Source: JALZAI01 sp038207565 (lineage in GTDB: Bacteria > Actinomycetota > Actinomycetes > Mycobacteriales > Jatrophihabitantaceae). Taken from it: a stretch of DNA of 64,000 bases. Under the pieces are notes generated by a model. The model was given only the letters and a program-made list of their open reading frames with translations, did no database searches and was not told the origin of the DNA. The DNA lies in contig JBBQZQ010000012.1 of assembly GCA_038207565.1 (NCBI GenBank), positions 1 through 64,000 on the forward strand, given 5' to 3'. The position numbers were made by a program, and so were the translations under genes. Within the stretch, counting starts at the first letter, position 1. The number at the start of each line of letters is the position of its first letter. Positions 1-8,795 of the stretch are shown piece after piece.

Positions 1-216
1 CACGCCCGGCCCTGGATCGGTCGCGCATTCGACGCGCATGTAGTCCGACCGTTCAAGCGCCGGCACTCGGCTGTCTCGGTACGCCATGCACCAACACCCC
101 CGCGCGTTCGACCGCTGGACGCCGACCACGGCAGCGAAATCCTCGAAGCGGCCGGATGCCGGCCGCACGTCGATCTTCGGCTCGTGGTCAGTCGGGAACT
201 GGGGCCTGGCAGGCAC
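1..216 (-). CDS. GNAT-like acetyltransferase, N-terminal part (cut by window edge)
   Basis: Translating the minus strand from the GTG at 216 gives 72 codons with no stop up to base 1. The stretch reads GRFEDFAAVVG, then a Cys-Trp-Cys-Met-Ala-Tyr-Arg run, then CATDPGPGV. This resembles the start of the actinobacterial GNAT proteins that carry a conserved Cys-Trp-Cys motif before the acetyl-CoA fold. The catalytic domain lies outside the window, so completeness and substrate cannot be judged. The start is chosen because it precedes the first family-like residues; no strong ribosome binding site is visible. Confidence 0.5.
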   Translation of the reverse strand, partial: MPARPQFPTDHEPKIDVRPASGRFEDFAAVVGVQRSNARGCWCMAYRDSRVPALERSDYMRVECATDPGPGV

Positions 217-352
217 GCTCGGAATGTACGGGCTACAACTGAGCTAGGAGGGCCCGGCCCCGGGGCCGCCGTACTGTACGACGATCCTCAATCGGACTGG
301 TGGCGGTTGGTTCTCGATCGTTAGGGGGCGGTGCGCGGTTGGGCGTGGTCGA

Positions 353-1807
353 TCAGTGCTCGAGTGGTGCTGCCTTGGGGGGTAGCAGTGGGACGGCGAG
401 CAGGCATAGCGCGGTGATGGCGAGCACCGCTATCAGGCTTGTGGTTATGGCGCTGATCTGTCCGGTGGCGAGGTGACCGAAGTAGATCGAGGTGACGGTC
501 GCCGAGCCGAGGCCTGCGGCGATTTGTTGGACGGCGCTGAGGGAACCGCTGGCGGCTCCCGCCTCGTCGGGTGCGATGTTACCGAGGGCGGTGTCGAAGA
601 TCGAACCGAAGCAGGTTCCGGCTCCGACTCCGATCAGCAGGGTCACTAGGGCCAGCTGCCACCAGGTGACACCCAGACCGGCGCTCCGCACGAGGAGGAG
701 CAGCAGTCCGGTCCCAGCCGCGCTGACTGCTAACCCGGCGAGCACGAGGATGCGACCGAGCCGGGTGACCAGGGCCATGCACGTCCCGGCGCCGATGATG
801 ATTCCCGCGGTCAGCGGGAGCAGGCCGAGCGAGGCGTGCAGCGGGCTGTAGCCCAGTCCGAGCTGGAAGAACAGCGAGATCACGTACATGAGGCCGTTGA
901 ACGCCGCGAAGACGAGCAGGCCGGCGATGAGCCCGAAGGTGAACCCGCGGTTCCTAAACAGGCTGGGGGTGATCAGTGGCGTGGCGGTGGTGAGCTGGCG
1001 CCGGGCGAACGCGGCAAACAACCCTGCTGACAGGGCGATCCAGGCCAGCGGCATCATTGTCCACTCGCCGGTCGAGCCCTGGACCAGGCCGTAGAGAAGC
1101 CCGAACATCGCTGCGGCCAGGAGCCCGGAGCCGATGGCGTCGATGCGTACACCCGGGTCTGCTGCGACCGCAGGCAGTACCCGAACCGCGACCAGTAGAC
1201 CGAGCCCGCCCACGACGACGTTAATCAAGAACACCGGCCGCCAGCCGAGGCCGAACAGGTTCGCGTCGATCAGAAGGCCTCCCAGCACCGGGCCGCCCAC
1301 TGCGAACACACCCAGCATCGGACCGAACGCGGCGAATGCCTTCGCCAGCACCTCGCGCGGGAAGGTCTTGGTCATGATCGCCATGCCCTGCGGGATGAGC
1401 AGCGCCCCGAAACCCCCTTGGACGATCCGGGCGACGATGAGCATCGCCGGGCCCACCGACAGCCCCGCGACCGCCGAGGCGAGGGTGAAACCGGTCATGC
1501 CGACAAGGAACACCCGCCGCTGCCCGAACCGGTCACCGACACGGCCGCCGAGCACAAGCATCGAACCCAGCGCGAGCGCGTACGCCGCGCCGAGCCACTT
1601 GATCAGCCCGGCGCCGCCGCCGAGATCGGAGACGACGGACGGAGCCGCGACGTTGGTGATCGTGGCGTCCATCAGGTCGAGCCCGTCGGCGATGAGGACG
1701 ACGAGCAAGATCAGCCATAGTGCGCGCCCGGACATGCCCGTCGAGGGCGGGCCCGCGACGTCAGCAGTGGTCTCGGACCGTACGGCCTCAACAGTGGTAT
1801 CGGACAT
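353..1807 (-). CDS. MFS drug exporter, DHA2 (EmrB/QacA) type, 14 TM
   Basis: A 484-residue integral membrane protein with about 14 hydrophobic segments. It carries the MFS motif A (GGRVGDRFGQRR, roughly residues 87-98) and the motif C region (GPVLGGLL) typical of proton-driven DHA2 exporters. It probably exports toxic organic compounds. The gene is transcribed divergently from the TetR gene at 1910, and two palindromes fill the intergenic space, so TetR repression relieved by an exported ligand is likely. The substrate cannot be deduced from sequence. Confidence 0.9.
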   Translation of the reverse strand: MSDTTVEAVRSETTADVAGPPSTGMSGRALWLILLVVLIADGLDLMDATITNVAAPSVVSDLGGGAGLIKWLGAAYALALGSMLVLGGRVGDRFGQRRVFLVGMTGFTLASAVAGLSVGPAMLIVARIVQGGFGALLIPQGMAIMTKTFPREVLAKAFAAFGPMLGVFAVGGPVLGGLLIDANLFGLGWRPVFLINVVVGGLGLLVAVRVLPAVAADPGVRIDAIGSGLLAAAMFGLLYGLVQGSTGEWTMMPLAWIALSAGLFAAFARRQLTTATPLITPSLFRNRGFTFGLIAGLLVFAAFNGLMYVISLFFQLGLGYSPLHASLGLLPLTAGIIIGAGTCMALVTRLGRILVLAGLAVSAAGTGLLLLLVRSAGLGVTWWQLALVTLLIGVGAGTCFGSIFDTALGNIAPDEAGAASGSLSAVQQIAAGLGSATVTSIYFGHLATGQISAITTSLIAVLAITALCLLAVPLLPPKAAPLEH

Positions 1808-1844
1808 GGTGGCCTCCCTGGTTCATTACCGAACGAACACAATC

Positions 1845-1891
1845 GTAGCGAACATGTTCGTATAAGGCAACGTTCGTAGCGAACGTGTTCG
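1845..1891. promoter_or_regulatory. Paired palindromic operators for the divergent TetR/MFS genes
   Basis: Two near-identical 16-bp blocks, GTAGCGAACATGTTCG (1845-1860) and GTAGCGAACGTGTTCG (1876-1891), contain the palindrome CGAACRTGTTCG. They are 31 bp apart, about three helical turns, between the two divergent starts. This fits the usual TetR pattern of dimers binding the same DNA face and repressing both genes. Binding by the adjacent TetR is inferred. Confidence 0.75.
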
Positions 1892-1909
1892 CGATGTACG
1901 GTTGGTGGC

Positions 1910-2611
1910 ATGAGAGCCGCCCCTCGAAGCCGGCGGGAACGCCCGGCCAAGCCTGCCCTGTCCCGCGAGGGCATCGTCGACGCGGCGATGACCGTGCTCG
2001 CCCAGGACGGGTTCGAGAAGCTGACGATGCGCCGGCTCGCCGCTGACCTGGACACTGGGCCAGCCTCGCTCTACGTCTACGTCGCCAACACCACGGAACT
2101 CCATGCCCTGGTCATCGCCCGACTGCTCGCTGGCCTAGACCTGGACTGGGACGGGAGCGGGGACTGGCGCGTGCGCCTCCGCGAACTCTTGGCCGACTAC
2201 GTGATGCTGCTGATCCGCCATCCCGGCCTGGCCCGGTCAGCGCTGGCCGTGTGGCCTGACGGTCCCCACTACCTCGACCTCCTCGAGACCGTCCTGCGGC
2301 TGCTCACCAGCGGCGGGGTACCTGCCGACACAGCTGCATGGGGAGTCGACGTACTGCTGCAGTTCGCCACCGGTATGGCGGCCGAGTACGGCACTCGCAG
2401 CGAAACTGATGAACAGGGCATCGCCGATCTCACGGCCGCGCTCGACGCCGCGACACCAGAGCGACACCCAATCCTGAGCAGTCTCGGACCGTCCCGCATG
2501 GTCGGCGGCGAACAAGGCGCCCGTCGCGACTGGGCACTCGACTCTGTCATCGCCGGAGTGGCAAGCACCCCACGCACCGCGAACAGCCAACCGGCCGCCA
2601 CCAGCTCGTGA
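1910..2611 (+). CDS. TetR/AcrR family transcriptional repressor
   Basis: A 233-residue protein with an N-terminal TetR helix-turn-helix (about residues 22-68: IVDAAMTVLAQDGFEKLTMR, then GPASLYVYV) and a C-terminal ligand domain of the TetR_C type. The Arg-rich N-terminus (residues 1-20) may add DNA contacts. It is divergent from the DHA2 exporter, with paired palindromes between them, so it most likely represses the exporter and itself. Confidence 0.9.
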   Translation: MRAAPRSRRERPAKPALSREGIVDAAMTVLAQDGFEKLTMRRLAADLDTGPASLYVYVANTTELHALVIARLLAGLDLDWDGSGDWRVRLRELLADYVMLLIRHPGLARSALAVWPDGPHYLDLLETVLRLLTSGGVPADTAAWGVDVLLQFATGMAAEYGTRSETDEQGIADLTAALDAATPERHPILSSLGPSRMVGGEQGARRDWALDSVIAGVASTPRTANSQPAATSS

Positions 2612-2918
2612 GCCGAACCCCAGCGCGCGCAGAGGCCGAACCCCGCTAGCAGGCACACTGCCCCACCGGCCGCAGGCGGCGACCTGGGCCAACCTCCGCA
2701 GGACGTCGCGAGCGTCCAGAGGTGCGAACGCTGTCTTGATCACGGTTGACCCGCAGGACGCACCTATGCGGAACAGCCGGTCGCCGTGTCTCCGGGAATC
2801 CTCCTGCGGATGAGGCCGGATAGTCTCAGCCGCCTCCGGTTAAAGCAGTGTCCGCGGTCGCGTGTTACCGCTCCACATATGGTGCGAGATTTGCTAGCGA
2901 GCAGGCCAGGCCGGCCGC
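2612..2918. other. No gene recognised
   Basis: This stretch between the TetR gene and the truncated SDR holds only short overlapping reading frames. A minus-strand frame starting MIKTAFAPLDARDVLRR near 2743 looks protein-like for about 20 residues but then loses any family resemblance. It may be a remnant. No RNA gene or clear terminator was seen. Confidence 0.4.
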
Positions 2919-3461
2919 GTGATCCTCGCCGCCGACCTGTCAACCGATGACCGCATCGACGCGGTGGCCGAAATCTGCGCGAACCAGCCGCTGACGATGC
3001 TGATCAACAATGCCGGTGTCGCCTACTACATGCCGATGGCACAAATGCCCGCAGACACCGCGCGCGAACTGCTCCAGGTCAAAATCGTCGCACCGACGAT
3101 GCTGACCCGCGCTGCGCTCGCCGGGATGATCGCACGCGGAAAAGGCACGATCGTCAACGTCGCCGGCATGCTCGCGTTCGCCGGACCCGCCCCTGCAGCC
3201 GCACCGCCGGGTCAACGTGCCGTCTACACCGGGACGCCGGGCGGCACCGTCGCCCTGTCCCAGACTCTGCACGCGGAACTACAGGGCACCGGCGTGAACG
3301 TGCACGTCGTCTGCCCCGGGATCGTGGCGACCGAGTTCCACGAGGTCCAAGGCATGGACCTGTCCGCGATCCCCCACATGTCAGCCCAAGACGTCGTCAC
3401 CGCCGCCCTGGGAGGAATCGATTTGGGCGAAGTCGTCAGCGCAACCGATAAGCAGCGATAG
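2898..3461 (+). pseudogene. SDR-family oxidoreductase, 5'-truncated
   Basis: The reading frame opens after an in-frame TAG at 2895 and encodes the C-terminal two thirds of a short-chain dehydrogenase. It has the NNAG motif (LINNAGVAYY), a Ser/Tyr-region segment without a clear YxxxK (the expected place reads VYTGTPGG), and the PG motif (VCPGIVATEF). The Rossmann TGxxxGxG motif and about 55 N-terminal residues are missing; families of this kind are usually 250-270 residues. The missing cofactor motif and the altered active site argue for a non-functional remnant. The GTG at 2919 is only a formal start. Confidence 0.75.
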
Positions 3462-3490
3462 CTGCGCTTTGTCTTGAAGGAGTAATCACC

Positions 3491-3731
3491 ATGGCTGTCA
3501 TCTGCCACCGCACGCTCGAGGTCGAAGGTCTGGACGTGTTCGTCCGCGAGGCCGGCGATCCGGCTCGCCCGACCGTCGTCCTGCTGCCCGGCTACCCATC
3601 CAGCACCCGGGCCTATGTCCGGTTGATCGACAGACTCGCCACCCACTGGCACACGGTCGCGATCGACTACCCAGGTTTCGGCAGTTCGCAGCCGCTGACT
3701 GAGTTGCCGACCTTCGATCGGCTTGCTGAGG
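3491..3731 (+). pseudogene. Alpha/beta hydrolase, 3'-truncated remnant
   Basis: After a good ribosome binding site (AAGGAG at 3476-3481), an ATG opens a frame whose first 80 residues match the N-terminal half of alpha/beta hydrolases of the haloalkane dehalogenase/epoxide hydrolase type. Visible pieces are the oxyanion-loop region VVLLPGYPSS, with Pro where His is usual, and the strand DYPGFGSS. Similarity stops at TFDRLAEV near 3731, before the nucleophile elbow. The frame then runs on through antisense of the azoreductase remnant. The junction looks like a deletion breakpoint. Confidence 0.75.
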
Positions 3732-3823
3732 TCAGGCGTGGACGAAGACACGTCGTGACGAGGTCCGCGGGAGGTCGTTCTGCCTGCGCGAGGCAGCGAC
3801 GGCGGTGGCGATTCGTGCGCGGC

Positions 3824-4449
3824 TCAGAAGCGGCTACCGGTGTCGGCAGCGCGACCGATTGCGGCGACGCGGTCGGCCTCGGGCGTGGCGGTGAGCACGG
3901 TTGGCTGCCAGCGGATCTCGGTGACATCGGTGATGCCGACGAAACGCAGCCAATCGGTGAAGAACGTGGAGTGGAAGTCGTTGCCGAAAGCCAACGGCGC
4001 GCCGGGGGATTAGACGCCGCCGGTGTAGATGACAGCGGCCTTCTTGCCGTTGATGATGCCGGTGTAGCCGTCGGTCGGGGTGAAGCTGAACACCCAACCG
4101 GGCTGGGTGATCAGGTCGATCCACTGCTTGAGGACGTAGGGCACGCTCGCGTTCCACATCGGCACCGAGAACAGGTACGCGTCGGCGGCGGCAAACCGGT
4201 CGAAGACCGCTCTGGTGGTGTTCCACTCGCTTGTCTGCTCGGGGGTGGGCTGTCCGCCGCCGAACAGGCCATCTTCGCCTCGGCGGCCAGGCGACCGAAC
4301 GCGGGAAGCGCCCCGTCGAACAGATCGAGGTGATCGAGGATCACGTCGGGGTTGGCAGCGCGGTAGCTGTCCTGGAATGCCTCGGCGAGGGCGAGGCTGC
4401 CGCTGGTGGCACCGCGCGGGCTTGCGGAGACGTGCAGGAGCGTGGCCAT
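3824..4449 (-). pseudogene. FMN-dependent NADH-azoreductase (AzoR-like), frameshift plus stop
   Basis: The start MATLLHVSASPRG is the flavodoxin-like FMN-binding N-terminus of AzoR quinone/azo reductases. After EAKMA (about 4267) one base is missing: restoring it gives LFGGGQPTPEQ and the conserved FSVPMWNASVPYVLKQWID and IYTGG segments. The downstream frame then has TAA at 4012-4010 where a Tyr codon would fit, and runs to TGA at 3824. With one base restored the length is 209 codons, the normal family size. Two independent lesions make it a pseudogene. Confidence 0.85.
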
Positions 4450-4524
4450 AGGGGTGTTCCTCTGAGGTGGGCAGCGGGTGCTGCTCGTGGGTGCTGTTTG
4501 TTCTGCCGAGGGCCGCCGTGAGGT

Positions 4525-4878
4525 GCCCAGTGCGATGATCGTGTCGCCATAGGTCAGCAGTTCATGGGTGACCAGGTTCAGGCCCACCACATCGGTGGCG
4601 AACGGCGTGAGCACGCACTGCGCAACGTCGCGCCCGCCCACATGGGTGTCGCCGGCAGCGGCGTAGGGCGTGCCGGGCGCCTCGGTCCATCGCACGTCCG
4701 GGCCAAGGATCTCCACGACCCGCTCGATGTCGCCGACTTCGAGGGCCGCATAGAAACCGCGAACGGTGGCCGCGTTCCCGGAGCCGGGTTGCGCGACCCG
4801 CGGCAGCGGCGACGGCCACATCGAATAGGGCAGCAAGCCCCACGTCGCGTTGCCGGCGCCGTGCGGGTCCGCGCTCAT
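4525..4878 (-). pseudogene. SnoaL/NTF2-like protein, 3'-truncated and run into the azoreductase
   Basis: Residues TVRGFYAALEVGDIERVVEI through HELLTYGDTIIALG match the first three quarters of ketosteroid-isomerase-like SnoaL domains. The final strands, usually containing a His-Val-Trp segment, are absent: the frame becomes unrelated near 4525 and reads on into the azoreductase start in the same frame. I chose the ATG at 4878; an upstream ATG at 4923 is also possible. It is divergent from the CGNR regulator, which may once have controlled it. Confidence 0.65.
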
Positions 4879-4905
4879 ATGTTTTTCGAAGTGTTGCGAT
4901 GCATT

Positions 4906-4979
4906 GCTAACCTTTGTTCGCATGTTTTGTAGGTTAGCGAGCTGATAGTAACCTGTGAACTAGGAAGATATCGGTTAGC
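4906..4979. promoter_or_regulatory. Three GGTTAGC heptamers in the CGNR/SnoaL divergent region
   Basis: GCTAACC lies at 4906-4912, GGTTAGC at 4932-4938 and again at 4973-4979. The first two form an inverted repeat and the last two a direct repeat 41 bp apart. The surrounding DNA is markedly AT-richer than the genes. This arrangement upstream of a regulator suggests autoregulatory operator sites. The binding protein is not established; the CGNR protein is the obvious candidate. Confidence 0.5.
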
Positions 4980-4995
4980 AGAGGGAGGTGGGACC

Positions 4996-5610
4996 GTGGA
5001 GATCGCAGACCTAATCGCCTTGGCCGACAACCCCGCACTCGTTTTCCTCAACAGCACCGCGACGCCGTTGCAAGACACGATCGAGTTTCTCGGCGACGGG
5101 CAGGCCTACCTGCTCTGGCTGGCGCGGGCCGGGTTGATCGACATCGCAGACCTCGACCGCGTGGCTACTCGATTCGCAGGCGCCGACCTGGATGCTGTCG
5201 CAGCCGAGGCGGTCGCCCTGCGGGAATGGCTGCGCCCGCTCATTACCGCATGGGTTGCCGCGCCCGAGTCCGCGCTACCCGCCGAGGTGCACGAGCACCT
5301 CAACGAGATCCTCGCCGCCGACCACCAGTTCACCCAAATTCGCACCGGCGCCGACGGCGCACGCGAACTCCACGAACGCAGACACTGGCTCGACGCCCGC
5401 CAACTGCTGGTCCCCCCAGCCGACGCTGCGGCACAGCTGTTCACCACTGCCGATCGGAGCCTCGTCCGCAACTGCGAAGACCCCACCTGCACGCTCTGGT
5501 TTTACGACAGGACCAAATCACACCGCCGCCGCTGGTGCTCCATGGCCGTCTGCGGCAACCGCGCCAAAGCCCGCAACCACCGCCAATTCGAACGCTCCCG
5601 GACGGGCTGA
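4996..5610 (+). CDS. CGNR zinc-finger / ABATE-domain regulator
   Basis: A 204-residue protein with an N-terminal ABATE domain (about residues 10-145) and a C-terminal CGNR zinc finger. The finger carries Cys160, Cys165, Cys181 and Cys186 in CEDPTC, WFYDRTK and WCSMAVCGNR. This family is widespread in actinobacteria and is annotated as a stress-responsive transcriptional regulator with the finger binding DNA. The GTG start is preceded by GGGAGGTGGG. The gene is divergent from the SnoaL/azoreductase remnants, with three GGTTAGC heptamers upstream. Confidence 0.88.
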   Translation: MEIADLIALADNPALVFLNSTATPLQDTIEFLGDGQAYLLWLARAGLIDIADLDRVATRFAGADLDAVAAEAVALREWLRPLITAWVAAPESALPAEVHEHLNEILAADHQFTQIRTGADGARELHERRHWLDARQLLVPPADAAAQLFTTADRSLVRNCEDPTCTLWFYDRTKSHRRRWCSMAVCGNRAKARNHRQFERSRTG

Positions 5611-5655
5611 CACCCGGTCGGCGCGATCACGGCCATGAGGCGAGTAGGAGAAGAT

Positions 5656-6474
5656 GTGCCAGATGCAACCGTCTCGGCGCTACGCCGCTACCCGGTCAAG
5701 TCGATGCTCGGTGAAGACCTCACCGTCGCCGTCCTCACCGCCAACGGACTTGAAGGCGACCGCGAAGTAGCTGTCATCGATCTGCTGACCGGCAACGTCG
5801 CCACCGCCAAGCACCCCAGGCTGTGGCGAGGACTACTGACCCTCACCGCCCGCTGGAACGGCGGAGCGCCGGACATCACGTTGCCCGACGGCACCTGCAT
5901 GACCGTCGATGATCCGAGCCTCGACCAGCTGTTGTCCGACCTGCTGCATCGCGAGGTGCGGCTGAGCACGACCCGTCCCGCACAGGCCTGCGTGGCTCGC
6001 CCCGCACCCGAGGACGTGATCGAAGCCGGCGCGGACGCCGACGTCCCGTACGAGATGCTCGAGATCGGACAAGCAACACCCGGCACCAGCTTTGTCGACT
6101 ACGCACCGGTGCACCTGATCACCTCCGCCACCCTCGCCCACGTCCGCGCTGAAATGATCCGCTACCGACCCAACCTCGTGCTCGACACCCCGCTCGGCGC
6201 GCCATTCGCCGAAAACGACTGGACCGGAAGCGAAATCACCATCGGCACTGTGCGACTACGCGTCATCCTGCCCACGCCACGATGCGCAGTCCCCACACTC
6301 GCGCACGGCGCGCTACCGACACGCACCGACGCCGTGCGGACACTGCTGGACCACAACCGCATCCCACTACCCGACTTCGGACCACAACCCTGTCTAGGCG
6401 CCTACGCACAAGTCATCACGGGCGGCACCATCTCCGTCGGCGACCACGCAACGTTCCAGCCGGCGATCCCATAA
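5656..6474 (+). CDS. MOSC domain protein (MOSC N-terminal barrel + MOSC)
   Basis: The protein has the MOSC N-terminal beta-barrel (SALRRYPVKSMLGED, then GLEGDREVAVID) followed by a C-terminal MOSC domain with the conserved Cys in LPTPRCAVPT. It is related to molybdenum-cofactor sulfurase C-terminal domains and to YcbX/YiiM proteins, which handle sulfur or reduce N-hydroxylated compounds. I prefer the GTG at 5656 because TAGGAG at 5645-5650 sits 5 bases ahead and family members begin right there. An ATG at 5635 would add seven residues. It reads in the same direction as the CGNR gene, 45 bp downstream. Confidence 0.85.
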   Translation: MPDATVSALRRYPVKSMLGEDLTVAVLTANGLEGDREVAVIDLLTGNVATAKHPRLWRGLLTLTARWNGGAPDITLPDGTCMTVDDPSLDQLLSDLLHREVRLSTTRPAQACVARPAPEDVIEAGADADVPYEMLEIGQATPGTSFVDYAPVHLITSATLAHVRAEMIRYRPNLVLDTPLGAPFAENDWTGSEITIGTVRLRVILPTPRCAVPTLAHGALPTRTDAVRTLLDHNRIPLPDFGPQPCLGAYAQVITGGTISVGDHATFQPAIP

Positions 6475-6576
6475 CCCTGATCTTGAGTGGCCGAGGTCTA
6501 TCTCGCTCACGGAGTTTTCCGGCCGGTGACTGTGGATTTAGGGAGCTCAGACGTGACAAGGTCGCAAGATACCGGC

Positions 6577-7161
6577 ATGGAGCACGTCAGTCCGACAAGC
6601 CCTGCCCGTCCCACCCCGGTATATTTCGTAGCGAGCACTACGGGGTCGTGGCGAATTGATCGGATCAATGCCGTCGTCGGAGAGACATTGCCGGCAGCGT
6701 CGCGAGTGTCGGTGACCGAGGGCTACCCCCCGGAGACGCCGATCGTTGAGGAAATCTGGAGCCTGCGCGGCGTCACCAGTAACACCAGGTACGCAGTTCG
6801 GGCCGAGGTCGGGCAACTCACCCAACTGCAACCAGTCCTATCGCGTCCCCAGGCAACGCAGGCTGCACTAATCCCCATCCGCAAGAGCCCAGAGTGGCGG
6901 GCGTTGCCTCAGGACGAGCGGCGCGCGATCTTTGAAGACCAGTCACGCCACATCGCTCTCGGCGTGGCGCGTTTGCCCGCCATCGCTAGGCGCCTTTACC
7001 ACGGGCGTGATCTGGGCGAACCGTTCGACTTTCTTACCTGGTTCGAGTTCGACCCGCTCCACAGCGCCGATTTCGAGGAGCTGGTAGCCGAGCTTCGCAG
7101 CACTGCCGAATGGGAGTACGTCGATCGAGAAGTTGACGTTCGGCTCAGCCGAATCTGCTGA
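6577..7161 (+). CDS. Chlorite dismutase-like family protein
   Basis: About 194 residues from the ATG at 6577. The C-terminal half (PEWRALPQDERRAIFEDQSR, HIALGVARLPAIARRLYHGR, FDFLTWFEFDPLHSADFEEL) follows the second ferredoxin-like half of the chlorite dismutase/heme-peroxidase superfamily. It contains a His in the RLYHGR region and an Arg-rich helix. The N-terminal half is less typical, so heme binding and activity are unproven. The open frame extends upstream to a GTG at 6487 within the MOSC 3' flank, but that leader has no family similarity. No partner gene was recognised. Confidence 0.65.
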   Translation: MEHVSPTSPARPTPVYFVASTTGSWRIDRINAVVGETLPAASRVSVTEGYPPETPIVEEIWSLRGVTSNTRYAVRAEVGQLTQLQPVLSRPQATQAALIPIRKSPEWRALPQDERRAIFEDQSRHIALGVARLPAIARRLYHGRDLGEPFDFLTWFEFDPLHSADFEELVAELRSTAEWEYVDREVDVRLSRIC

Positions 7162-7590
7162 TGTGGTCCCCATAACCTCCACACACACCGATGGGCATCC
7201 CCATCCTGTTAGCCCGGGAGCTGCTGGGGCGCACCTTGTTGATGGTCGGACTCTGGTTGGCTTCTACGGTGACGCTTTCGGCTCCGGGAACAGCGGCCCG
7301 GTCACCGCCCAGGGTCGGCAAGCCCGCCAGAACAACCGCCCAGGTAGCGAACCATTTCCTGGGACGCGCGCCCGGTAGCCGATGTTCCGCGGGACACCGA
7401 CGTGTCCGTGGCTCGAGGGGGTTGGGCGTCAGCCTCTTCGGCGTCGTCGATTCCCGCAACACCCGCCCGCGATAATGCCCGGTGAAGGTAGCTTAGCTAA
7501 ACCGGACGGCCCCCGCAGCAGACGGGTAGGCGCGCGTTTTTGGTGCTTGTCTGGCGCCGGTCCCTTTCGACCGCCGTGTGCGAGGTGCGG
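7162..7590. other. No gene recognised
   Basis: About 430 bp between the chlorite-dismutase-like gene and the convergent oxidoreductase. Short frames exist on both strands but none resembles a protein family or has a convincing start signal. No tRNA, palindromic terminator or repeat was found by eye. Confidence 0.5.
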
Positions 7591-8493
7591 CTAGGGCAGC
7601 AGTACGAGTTTTCCGCGGACGTGTCCGGCTTGACTGACGGCGAACGCGTCGGCGGCGCGGTCCATCGGGAATGTCTGCACCTTGATCACGAGCTTGCCCT
7701 GTTCGAGCAAGCTGGCGGCCTCGGCGAGGGCGTCGAAGGGGTGGGCGTCGGCCCCGCCGCCGGTGATCTGGACGCCGGATTCGCCGGCACCGAAGTTGGC
7801 GATCGTGACTACTTCGCGGGCCTGCTCGACAAGGCCGATCAGCACGTCGATCGGGGTCTTGCCGGCGACGTCGACGACCCCGGCGATCGTGGCGTTGGCC
7901 GCCGCACGCACCCGGTCTGCGACGCCGTCGCCGTACAGGACCGGTGTCGCGCCGATCTCGCGCAGGTAGTCCTGATTGTCAGGGCCCGCTGATGCCACCA
8001 CGCGCAGGCCGCGTGCGACGGCCAGTTGAACGGTTACCGCGCCGACGCCGCCCGCGCCGCCGTCGATGAAGATCGTGTCACTGTTCGCGACGCCGAGCAG
8101 GCGCAACACGCGCTCCGCTGTCTCGCCGGCGACCCCGGCCGCGGCCGCCACGGCCCAGTCGAGGGACGGATGCTTCGCCGCCCAGGCGTCGAGCACCGCG
8201 AACTGCGCGTCGGTGTTCTGGCCCGTACCAAACACCTCATCGCCCACGGACACGCCCGATACCCCGGCGCCGACCTCGTCCACGATCCCGGACGCGTCGA
8301 AGCCGAGCATGCCGGGTCCCTCGGGCGCCTCGCCATCGGACATGGCGCCGGAGAGCAGCTTCCAGTCGAGTGGGTTGACACTGGCCGCGCGTACAGCGAT
8401 GCGCACCTGCCCGGTGTCGGCGTGCGGCTCGGCAGTCTCGACCACCTCAAGCTGATCCGGACCTCCAAAGGCGCGGTACTGCAACGCAAGCAT
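7591..8493 (-). CDS. NADP-dependent quinone-type oxidoreductase (MDR, zinc-free)
   Basis: A 300-residue medium-chain reductase: GroES-like N-terminus (AVRAASVNPLDWKLLSG, then PGMLGFDASGIVDEVGAG) and a Rossmann domain with GGAGGVGAVTVQLA for NADP(H). The catalytic-zinc residues of alcohol dehydrogenases are absent, as in quinone oxidoreductases and enone reductases. The ATG at 8493 follows a strong GGAGGAG. An upstream in-frame start at 8562 would only add non-family residues. Likely substrates are quinones or alpha,beta-unsaturated carbonyls. Confidence 0.88.
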   Translation of the reverse strand: MLALQYRAFGGPDQLEVVETAEPHADTGQVRIAVRAASVNPLDWKLLSGAMSDGEAPEGPGMLGFDASGIVDEVGAGVSGVSVGDEVFGTGQNTDAQFAVLDAWAAKHPSLDWAVAAAAGVAGETAERVLRLLGVANSDTIFIDGGAGGVGAVTVQLAVARGLRVVASAGPDNQDYLREIGATPVLYGDGVADRVRAAANATIAGVVDVAGKTPIDVLIGLVEQAREVVTIANFGAGESGVQITGGGADAHPFDALAEAASLLEQGKLVIKVQTFPMDRAADAFAVSQAGHVRGKLVLLP

Positions 8494-8795
8494 CCGAATC
8501 TCCTCCGCTGGTCGACTCCCGCTAAAGCAAGCACGTCGCGAGTCGAACCTATTCCACCGCACGCCTTCGCCGCGGCAGACCTCGGCGACGCAGACCGACT
8601 GATCTGCGTGACCACAGACTGCCGATCAAATCGACGCCTTCTCGCGCAGATCGAGGCTCGGTGCGCGATTGATTGACGGTTGGGAGCGGACGAGTCAGCG
8701 GGTCTCACGTCCTCGTTAACACCAACGTACCCAGTGACAGCCCGTCGCCATCGGCGGTGTCGCCGGCGAAGGCGGTGATCTACGACGAGGCAGGG
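8494..8795. other. No gene recognised
   Basis: Upstream region of the oxidoreductase and of the antitoxin remnant. A plus-strand frame ending near 8676 shows a short protein-like stretch but no start signal or family. Nothing else was identified. Confidence 0.4.

Noticed and set aside
3491..4333. 280-residue alpha/beta hydrolase
   Set aside because: Only the first 80 residues are hydrolase-like; the rest is antisense to the azoreductase remnant.
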